A stretch of DNA of 64,000 bases from Thecaphora thlaspeos. Taxonomy: Eukaryota > Basidiomycota > Ustilaginomycetes > Urocystidales > Glomosporiaceae. The notes below the pieces were generated by a model, which saw only the letters and a list, made by a program, of their open reading frames with translations, was not told where the DNA came from and did no database searches. The stretch lies in contig UWYS01000002.1 in assembly GCA_900291925.1 (NCBI GenBank), positions 124,001-188,000 on the forward strand, read 5' to 3'. Made by a program: the position numbers and the translations under genes. Shown piece by piece: positions 55,528-64,000 of the stretch. Positions within the stretch are counted from its first letter, which is position 1; every line of letters starts with the position of its first letter.

Positions 55528-58245
55528 ATGGTCCGGCACTTACCTCAGGCCCTCGAGCCTCCCCAGGTCATCGAAATCTTCAGCTCCAGCAGCTCGGCGC
55601 CTTCGCCGCCTGTCCACCCGATGAACGGCGGACGGCACGATGATGACGACCACGTAGAGCAGCGCCGAGTCTCAGCCGCTTCGCGCGTGTCCCTGGCCAA
55701 CCTCTTAGGACCTACCGGCCCAGGTTCCTCGCCGTATGCGAGTCCATCTGGCGGCTCGCCCAGAAAGCGCTTCAGCGAAGTCCAGTCCTCGGACGCCCGT
55801 GCCCACTCGCCGCCGTACCAGACGTCTTCACCCTCGGCGTCGAGGACAATGATGGTAGCGCAGGACGGGCAGATGCCGTCAAGAAGCGCCGGGGCTGACG
55901 CCTACCCGGACTCGCTGGGCGAGTCCAGCAGCAGAGCTGGCCATCGGAGGCTGAGCCGTGGCAGCCCGAGCGTCGATGCGGTCGCGCAGGACCAGGCGCC
56001 GCCCACGTTGGAGGCAGGGTCGCATGCCCGCGGGACTGCGGTGGACGGGGGCTCGGCGACGACGGCAGCAGCAGCAGCTTCAGACGATGGCGGTCGGCAT
56101 CAAGAAGATCGAAACCGAACGGACGATGTGGACGACGACGACGACGACGACAAGGCCAAGGACGGCGAAGACGACTCCGGGGCCTCGTCAGACGGAGGTT
56201 GCGCCTCCGAAGCGGAAGCGGGCGGAGAAGCGGGCAAAGCTGGCGGCGGCGGCGGCGCTGACGGCGAGAATTCCCGCACTGTGGGCACGAGCAAGGTCAA
56301 GAGGCGGGCGCGACGGAGAACACCCTCGCCGCCGGCGCCGATCGCACCACTGGGGCCTCCGGCAAGGCCAACGATCCGGATCTCGCTCTCTGAGACGAAA
56401 AAGGACGGCTACCTCATCAATGTGCCCAGCCTCGTCTACGCCCGGCTGAAGACCGAGAGGCATCCGTGGGCCACCTGGTTCGAGTCGCAGATGGACATTG
56501 TAGACGACCTCCCAGCGCCGCCGCCGCCCGCACCCGACGTCTCGGCGGGGCTAGGCGACGTTGGGGGAGGGCTGACGAGGCTGTTGGCCAAGTACCCCGC
56601 CGAGTCTGGCGGCGGTGCACCTGCTCCCAGGAAGCGCAGGCGGGCCGTGGCTGACGATGACGTCTACGACACAGAGGATCCCTTTGTCGACGATTCCGAG
56701 CTGGGCGTCGACGAACCGACCCATTTCGCCAAGCCCAAGGCCGACGGCTTCTACGTGACCCAGGGTCCCGTCGAACTGGCCAAGGTCAAGCCTACCCGAG
56801 GGCGCGGTGGCGCGCTCGGCGGCGTCAGCAGGGAGAAGATCAAGCCGCTCAGCATCCGCGACTCCAAGTCAGGTTTCGTCGGCAGCATCAACAAGCTGAT
56901 TGCAAAGCGGGGCCAGATCACGACGGCCGGCCCTGTCGCCCCGCCGCCGTCGCTGCCATCCGATGCACCCGGCGGCGGCAGCGGCAGCAGCAGTAGCAGC
57001 ATGCAGGTCAACGCGCTGCTCAATGGCAATGGCACCAGCGGCGGCAACGTCGCAATGGTGCCGCTGGCCGGCTCGCCGCCACCGCGAGGCAACGACGCCG
57101 CCGGTCGCCAGATGTCGACCGAGGGCAGCCGCGAGAGCCCGATCAAGGTCGACGAGATCGACGAAAACGCGCCGCGGTCAAAGAAGCCGCGCTACCCGAA
57201 GCGCCCCGTCGACCCGCGCCTCCAGGCGGCGTTCGAGAACCTCCGCACGCTTGTCGCCGGCGAAAACTTTGCCGTCAAGACCAAGTTCCCGCCGGCGCTC
57301 AGAGCGCCGCTGGTCGAGACGGCCAAGCTGGCAGTCGAGCTGGGCGAGTACAACGACAACTTCTTCAACTACCTCCCCACCATCTTCCCGTACAATCGCT
57401 TCACCATGATGAAGCTGACGAAGCGCGAGTTCTTCCCGCATCACATCAAGTACTTCAAGGACCTCCAGGACGAGCACATGGAGGTGCTGGGCAGGCTGCT
57501 GCGCGAGAGCTTCCCGCAGCAGCTGGCCGAGTACGAGGCGGCGCACAAGGCGTGGGAGGAGCGGGGCGGGCCGGAGCACGAGGGAGAGGGCGACGCGGCC
57601 CAGGCGAATGGTACGGCGAACGGTGCGGCAGCCATGGATGTCGACGGTGCCGCTCCGCCGCTGACAGAAGAGGAACGTGAGTGCCGGCGCCAGTGCGCGA
57701 CAGCTGCGCACACAGGAGCGTAACGCGCGCTGACCAGTATCGAGTCACTCTTTCTCGACCTCTGATCATCCGAACTATCCTACCCGCCGCAACAGAGCAA
57801 GAGCCGCAGAAGCGATGGAAGTGGACCGAAGAGATGCGCGAAGAGGTGTACACGCTGATCAACATCGAAAACGCAATGAGCGAGGTCAGGAACGAGAAGC
57901 TGTGAGTCCGCGCCACGGGGCGAAGCTCGTCAAGGGTCGTCGGATTCCCTTGCCCTCCCATCTCACCACGTCCTCCTTCTTCTTTCCCTGTCCGCCGCTC
58001 CCTTTCCTTCGCCGCTCCGCTTCCCTGCTCGCAGCAAGCTGGAAAACGCGGCGGAGCAGTTTAGCGAGATCAATGCGCGCAAGTCATGCTACAAGGCGAT
58101 GGCGGAGCTGTTCCCCGAGGAGGGCTGGACGACGTCGACCAACATCTCGCGAGAGTATGCGCAGCTCAAGAAGAAGAAGGATCGACAGGAGGCGAGGTTA
58201 GGCGCCGAGATGGACGACAGTCGAGCCAGCAGCATGATGCCCTAG
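55528..58245 (+). CDS. HPC2: HIR histone chaperone subunit Hpc2/ubinuclein
   Basis: Three exons (55528-57676, 57796-57901, 58035-58245) give 821 residues. In the HIR/HIRA complex this subunit deposits H3-H4 independently of replication and represses histone genes. The Hpc2-related domain is shown by DVYDTEDPFVDDSEL (about residue 377) with GFYVTQGPVEL behind it. The ubinuclein middle domain spans about residues 559-820, with VDPRLQAAFENLRTLV, YNDNFFNYLPTIFPYNRFTM, and after splicing QKRWKWTEEMREEVYTLINI, then KSCYKAMAELFPEEGW. Both introns (GTGAGT donors) sit in the C-terminal domain and keep frame. The N-terminus is Ser-rich with an acidic run. The upstream frame is open but low-complexity, so the ATG at 55528 is the best choice. 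Confidence 0.88.
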
Positions 58246-59711
58246 GTGCCCCTATTGCGCCTTGAGCTGTTATTGCGTGCTTGCGCCACAGATGATTATC
58301 GCCTGCTCTAGCAGTGCGAGCACGCTCCGAAATCGTCTTGCTCGTCACTTCCCGCAGCAACGACTCTCTCCCTTCTTCCATAACATTTGCAAGCTCCTCG
58401 AGCCAACCCCAGCAACTCCCTCGCTCCGCTCCAGCCACACTCCTACTTGTACTGCATCTATATGCTACGCACACATGCTATCCTGGCGGCACGACGCCCC
58501 TCGTTAGCTTTAATTGCGCTCCTCGAACCACAACACCATGTCTCCTCCCAGCCCGCTACGTTGCGATTGACAAGAAAGTAAGTGCTATCGCCGGCCTGAT
58601 GCGTGGTCCTCCCAGTGTCCAGTCGGCCGGCAAAATGTATGCGCGTCCCCTTCCGGCTCCGAAAAATCCTCCCTCCGGCGTGCCGCAGGGGGGCCTGCCA
58701 CCGCATCCGCCTCGGCTAGATCTAGGCGGCCGCGCGTTTAAGCTCGCCCTGGCCTGCTTGCACCCTGCTCTCATGCGTTGTCGCTGCCGGTGGTGGGGAA
58801 AATGAGAGAGAGAGAACGAGGGTCACAAGACCCGCCACAGCGACCCGAGTCTACAGATCGAGGTTTGAGCCCTTGTGACCCTGCCCTCCTCCGCCCCTCG
58901 TCCCCACGCACACGATCCGTTGCAAGGCCCGCTGCCAGACAAGCTCAGCCTTGCCTGGATGACGGTCTCGGCAGATGCGATGGTTGCCAACCTTTATCGC
59001 CTGGCTGTGGTCCTCTGCCTGACTCGCTTATCGCAGCGCTCGCAGAGCCAGGTCGGCTGAGACAGCGATGGGCTTGTGCTTGGCCGTGCCTTTGAGCCAG
59101 CTTGCCTGAAAGGGAGGCGAGGAGGGGTGGAGTTGGAGGCTGGTCTGACCACCCCCGGCCGTAGGCGTGAGACGGCGCGGCGCTCCAGACCCCACACCAC
59201 ACGAGCAGGGGCTAAGGCGGCAAGACCCTGCCTGTCCGTTGAGAGGCAACAAGGTGGGTTGTGCGCAGAGGACGATGGCTGGGCTTTGACCTTGCCTCGC
59301 TGACCCTTGGCGGCGAGGTTCAGGCTAGGCCGGGAGGGCCGGGATGTGCGGAACAGCCGTCGAGCATCCAGCCCGCGCGCCCTCCCTCTCCTGCGCACGT
59401 CCCGGGGCAAGGTAGCATATATATATATATATATATATATATAGAGGAGCGGTCTGCCACCTCCTTTGCCCCCAGCCCTCCCTCCAAACGAGTCCCTCTC
59501 TATCGCTCTTCCTGCAATCGCTACCTCCCACCGCTGCTTGCCACTGCTACTGCCACACGCCATCGTGCTTCCCAGCGCCAAACTCTAGTCGTTTGCGCCA
59601 TCATCAACACGCAGCCTATCGCCAGGGCCTTGACCTCGTTATTTCCGCGCAACCTCGCCGTCACCATCACCACCACCCGCCTTTAGCCCCAACAGCTTCC
59701 CCACCATCGAC
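58246..59711. promoter_or_regulatory. 1.5-kb intergenic region with an AT microsatellite
   Basis: This gap lies between two plus-strand genes. An (AT)n run at about 59417-59443, roughly 270 bases before the next ATG, may provide the TATA function. No open frame with family features and no RNA gene is visible. Confidence 0.45.
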
Positions 59712-61150
59712 ATGGGCAAGAACAAGAACAAGAAGGAAGAGCAGCCCACCGAGTTCGTTAAGGCCGTGAGTACAGCAATAGCCTGTCAGCCCACTCCACA
59801 TCCACCGGACGGTGAGGCCGGCGGCGGCGGCGTCGGTGTCCGGGGGCTGGCGCATGCGCCTGTATGCGCGATCCTGCGTACACCTTATCTGCCCGCATGC
59901 CCACGCCGGCGACGTTCAGCTACCGCGACGACGACGCGTTCAATTCATATTTCTATCGACTACCACGACACAGTACTGACGCTCGCCTTTCCTGCCTCAC
60001 ACACCTGCTCACCCCTCGATAGGGACCCTCCGACTGCGGAGTCATCTTTGACCCGTCCGAGGCCATTGTCGACGACGCCAAGAAACAGGTCCGCCTCGAG
60101 CACATCACCAAGCCCTGGAGCCGCGACGCATGGGAGAAGGCCAAGCCCTTCGTCCTTGAGCAGAGACAGAAGCTCGAGGGCCAAGGCTGGTCCAGCTCCG
60201 ATGCCGCCAGGGTGAGTCACCAGCCTAGCTGTAGCTCTTTTCCCTTTCTCAAAGTCAAGCTGACAGACCCTCTCTGGCGCCATCGTCATCACCACGGCCA
60301 CCATCGCAGACTGAGCTCTATGTCCTGAAGCGCAGTGCGCCTCACGGATCCTTTACCGAGGACGGATGTGAGTTGCTCGTCGTGGTGATGAGACTCCCCT
60401 TCATCCGAACACACTCAGGCCTGACACGTTGCTGACACTTGCCCTCGTTCTTCTCGATGCCGATTCCGTCACTGCCATCGTCAACTTGCAGTCATGTATG
60501 TCCGCGTCCCCAAGAAGTTCATCGACTTTAGCCGCTCTTCGGCCAAGGCTGGTGACGAAGAGATCAAGCCCGACGAGGGCGCCGACAAGAAGAAGAAGAA
60601 GACGCTACGCTCCAAGAAGAAGGAGAATGCGCCTTCGTATGAGATGACGAGTGAGTTCATCTGGAAGGTCAAGGTCGACGGCGACTCGGACGAGAGCACG
60701 CGCGACCCTTCTGTCATCCTCGACGTGGCCGAGCCACTCGAGAACCTCTTCTACCTGGTACAATGCCTGGCGCCCGGCATGGCGCGCCTCCAGTACAATC
60801 GCAAGGACGCCATTCAGCCCGGGACCAAGCAAACCGATATCCGCGACGGCGACGCCCCGACGATGCGCCACCGCGCCATGGTGGCGGCGAGCGAGAAGAT
60901 GACGCGCACCCTCCCGCCCGCCTTCTGGCTCAAGAAGAACGCCGAGGAGCTCAAGAAGACCCTCGGCGTCGAGGCCTACGAAGCGACGATGCAGGCGGCC
61001 GAGGACCCGCAGCGCGCCACGACGCGCGACGTCAAGAACGTCCAGGAGAAGGTCTGGGAGGAGAAGATTGCCGCAAAGGCGGACGACAAGAAGAGCAAGA
61101 AGGAAGCCGCGACGAATTCCGCACAGGCTGTCAAGCCGGCCGTTGCGTAA
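59712..61150 (+). CDS. Unknown conserved-looking intracellular protein in four exons
   Basis: Exons 59712-59765, 60023-60211, 60310-60367 and 60492-61150 give 319 residues with all junctions in frame. I do not recognise the family. It starts MGKNKNKKEEQPTEFVKA, then GPSDCGVIFDPSEAIVDDAK, PWSRDAWEKAKPFVLEQRQK and ELYVLKRSAPHGSFTEDG. A Lys-rich stretch (DKKKKKTLRSKKK) separates this from DPSVILDVAEPLENLFYLVQ and MRHRAMVAASEKMTRTLPPA. The tail is Lys/Ala-rich and charged. There is no signal peptide or membrane helix; Lys-rich ends suggest RNA or nucleic-acid contact, but that is a guess. Four exons with strict donors and acceptors argue for a real, expressed gene. The first coding exon is only 18 codons. 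Confidence 0.75.
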
Positions 61151-62121
61151 GCAGCGGCTGCGTGTGGCATCCACGGTGTCGTCGTCTAGTCTCCTTCCGC
61201 TGAGGGCGACGAAAACGTCTACATAAGTTGCACGCAGCCGGTCCGACCCTTCTCTTTTGGTTTCCGGCAGCCTCTTCTCGGATCGATCTATCTCGCAGCA
61301 AAGACAACAAGAAGAGCGACGCACAAACAAATGAACAAAGCCAAGATAACAAAGCCTCCGCCACGATTGATGTTCCTCTCGTTTCAGCGTCTCCTGCAAG
61401 GCCGTCGCGATCGGTTCCCGCCTCTTCCGTCCCGTCCCTCCACTCCGGGCCAGGTTTCGCCTTCGTCGCCTTTGCACCTTCTCGCCATCATCGCGTATCG
61501 CTCTAGCCTCGCGCCAGCGAAGCCCACCTCGCCACAACCAACAGCAACTCCCCTCGTCCACATACCCACCCAAGCTCCAACGATTCCAGTCATCTCCCCC
61601 CGCACAAGTCTCGCGTACCCTGTACCACTACGCCCGTCCCCATCCCCCAAGCCCAAGCCCAAGCCTAAGCCTAACCTATAAACACCTGTATCAGCTCCAA
61701 CCCTCGCCCTCGCTCGCTCTCCGTCTCCTGTGCCAGCCTCCTGCCCGGAGCTTCCCTTTCCCCTCTCCTCTTCCCCGTCGCGTCGGCCTTGTAGTTGTAC
61801 GCCTGCTTCCCGATCCCCGTTCACGTTTCTCTTTCTGTTCTTCTGTATCCAGCCATGTTTCGTCTCGCCGTCGTAGCGCCACTTGAGTCAGAGTCAAGGA
61901 AAGTCGTCGTCCGAGGTCGAGTCGTCTGTGGCCTTGCCCAGTCTCGTCGACGCCTGGTGGTCGTGCAGGACGGACAGCTTCGTCAGGGTGATTGAGGATG
62001 ACTCTGGTGTGCTGCTAGCAGGCACGCGAGAGGCGGGAGAAAGGTGATGGTTGTGGGCGATGCAGTGTGGTGCGGTGCGGTGTGGTGCGGTGCAGAAGGA
62101 AAGAAGATTGGAGACAAGGTG
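61151..62121. other. Convergent intergenic region with CCCAAG repeats
   Basis: Between two convergent genes. CCCAAG/CCTAAG units at about 61646-61677 form an imperfect hexamer repeat. No gene or RNA is seen. Confidence 0.4.
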
Positions 62122-64000
62122 CTAAGCCTGCTCCATCTCGACGTCCTTGTGCTGCTTCTCGTTCCTATCTTCCTTCTCCTCGGTGACAGGCTCGGCGTCC
62201 TTGGTCGTATCCGCCTTGTCCTCGATATCGTCAGCCCGATTCGTGTCCTCGTCAAGCTTGTTTGCATCGGCCTCTTGCTCCTCCTCGCCATCCTGCTGCT
62301 GCTTCTCCTCCTCAATGGGTCTCGCCCTGTCGCCGATCCAGGCCTTTCTCGATAGACCCATGCAACTCCTCAGCCTGAACTCATACGCTCCCTCTTGTCC
62401 CCATACGTCTTCCAACTCTTCCTCTTCCAATGTCGCCTTCGCCGCTTGCAGGCGTAGCGCTCGTTTCTCCTCGTACATCTTGGTCTTCTCGTCCAGTGAC
62501 GTGGTGGGGTGGGGATTGGTGATGACTTCTTCGATCTCCTGGATCAGTGCGCATTGGGCCGTGACGGTATATGTAGGGTAGAGGGTGGCCACACTAAGCG
62601 GAGCAGTCGGTACGCCCAGCACCGATTCGTTCAACCCATTGACATATCGGAAGAAGGGAGCAGGTAGCTCCTTGATCGCCTTTCTCGTCATCGGTCCATC
62701 TTGCCGTCCCGGTGTGGCGGTATCGTCGTCGTCGCCGTCCGACTCGCCACCTGCCGACCCGGCGCGAGGAAGCTTGGATCGCGACCGCCCCACCTGCTTC
62801 TTGAGCAGCCGGTTGATCGTCTCGATCTTGTCGTCTTCGAGCTTCTTCTCGCTCTGGTTCTTTCGCTTTCGTGCCGTTTCTGAGCGTCGGAGAGCCAGCT
62901 CGTTTTCGGTAAGTTTGCGTTTCTTGGATTTGTCGGCTACAGTGGAGGGAGAGAGAGGGAGGCGAGGGGAAGGAGAGGGGAGGTCAGCGAGTGTGTCAAG
63001 AATAAGGCGGCCAAATGAGAGAGAGCACGGGAAACGCACTCATCGGCAGCTCCAGCAGGCCAGCCTCGAGGTCCTTGTTTCCCTTTGCCAGCTGTCGCGC
63101 CGTCTTTGCGATCATTGGGGAGTCGAGCGCTGCTCTGCTGGCACCACCTCCACCAACGGCGGCGTCTAGCTCGTCGACACCGTCGTCTGTCCCGCTCATA
63201 GGCTCGCCATCCTCGCCGGCATCAAGAGCAGAGAGGGAGGGTGATGCGGATCCATCGAGGTCCGGATCGTCTTCGTCCTCTTCTTCGTCGTCGTCCTTGC
63301 CGCCCCTGGAAGGACGCGCCTTCCACTTGATCCTGGTGATGCTCTTGGGCTTTGACGCCGAAGACGACGAGGCATCTGCCGCCGCTGATAAATTTGCTTT
63401 GCCCTTTGGCGTCGCCTTTGATCTGGACGAGGATGGCGCGGATACCTTGCCGCCTTTCGACGCCGGCGTGGACGCGGCTGCTGCCTTGCGCGCTGAAGAA
63501 GGCGAGCGACGGAGGGTGACCTTGAGGCTTGTCCCCTTCCTGACCGGCGTGCTGGTCGTGGCAGCGGAAGCTGAGGAGGCCGTAGTGTTCCGAGCGGCCG
63601 CTGCTCTTGATCGCGCCGTTCCCTTTGTGATCGCCGACGGTGCATCGTCCTCATCCGCCAGCTCGTCTCTAAATTCATCGTCGCTCTCCTCATCTTGCAT
63701 CTCGTCCGCATCTTCGTCGTCATCCTCCATCTCTCCATCGTCATCCTCTCCCTCTGCGTCCTCGTCTACGCCGCCCTCCACCTGCTCCATCATCTCGCCT
63801 TCGTCCTCTTCCTCTTCGTCGCGAAGGACACGGCGTCGGTTCTTGGATGGTGTGCGCATGACGGTTACCTGCTCATCGTCTTCCATCTCTCCGTCATTTC
63901 CCAAGAGCTGTTCGTCGCCGGTCAGCTCGGAGCCGTCAGAGAGGTTGCCAAAGTCGGGCGCGGGCGCGGGCGGTGGTGGTGGTGGTGGTGGTGGTGGTGT
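62122..64000 (-). CDS. IES2: INO80 chromatin-remodelling complex subunit Ies2 (PAPA-1 domain), 5' end outside the window
   Basis: Two exons are visible, from the window edge to 63040 and 62936-62122; the frame is still open at 64000, so the start is missing. INO80 is a nuclear ATP-dependent remodeller that slides nucleosomes and exchanges H2A.Z. The PAPA-1-like domain is clear across the junction, with KLTENELALRRSETARKRKN, then EKKLEDDKIETINRLLKKQ. The visible N-terminal part is very acidic (Asp/Glu runs) with Ser/Ala/Lys-rich segments and SITRIKWKARPSRGGK. Upstream is a Pro run coded by a GGT repeat at the window edge. After the PAPA-1 motif come VTAQCALIQEIEEVITNP and a Glu/Lys/Asp-rich tail. 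The intron uses a GTGCGT donor and a TGTAG acceptor. Confidence 0.85.

Noticed and set aside
61640..61680. CCTAAG/CCCAAG units as an interstitial telomere
   Set aside because: The units are irregular and do not match a clean TTAGGG array; a simple repeat is the better reading.

Overview
The window looks like nuclear DNA of a basidiomycete fungus, most likely a smut-lineage yeast or filament (Ustilaginomycotina). The reasons are G+C-rich codon use, short introns (roughly 50-160 bases) that nearly all open with GTGAGT/GTGAGC/GTAAGT, long low-complexity Ser/Ala/Gln stretches, and closest recognisable families that are fungal (PDR transporters, Zn2Cys6 factors, Ams2/Spt21, Hpc2, Ies2). I rebuilt splice structures by hand from reading-frame continuity. 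I see no rRNA, tRNA, CRISPR array or bacterial-style operon.

Layout. 1-800: AT-richer, gene-free, with a dispersed repeated motif. 1.1-20.0 kb: housekeeping and regulatory genes. These are the splicing helicase PRP22 (-), an Ams2/Spt21-type GATA histone-gene factor (+), a large VPS9-domain Rab5-GEF (-), and a Rieske plus DUF455 fusion protein (+). 21.2-24.3 kb: two secreted plant cell-wall hydrolases, a wrecked GH28 polygalacturonase and a GH43 enzyme. 24.4-37.9 kb: transport and regulation, with an MFS transporter, an alpha-arrestin with a PPxY-like tail, a Zn2Cys6 factor, a hexapeptide acetyltransferase, and a PDR ABC transporter whose frame is broken. 39.7-46.3 kb: small-molecule metabolism, with a mitochondrial dicarboxylate carrier, a glyoxylate/hydroxypyruvate-type reductase and a Gre2-like SDR. 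46.5-64.0 kb: nuclear genes, with APC/C subunit CDC16/APC6, an unknown protein, the HIR-complex subunit HPC2/ubinuclein, another unknown protein, and INO80 subunit IES2, which runs off the right edge.

The most striking observation is inside the polygalacturonase gene. A 106-base internal piece (21627-21732) lies in reverse orientation. Read on the opposite strand, it encodes exactly the GH28 segment missing between the flanking parts, and both junctions restore frame. The same gene also has an in-frame gap and a 4-base duplication, so it is a pseudogene. Other items are a PDR transporter lacking a transmembrane helix with a frame change at that point, a GATA-like finger with a loop of about 57 residues, and a Rieske/di-iron ferritin-like fusion that may be a self-contained redox enzyme.

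Three chromatin genes (Ams2-like, HPC2, IES2) share the window, but eukaryotic gene order gives no proof of joint function.
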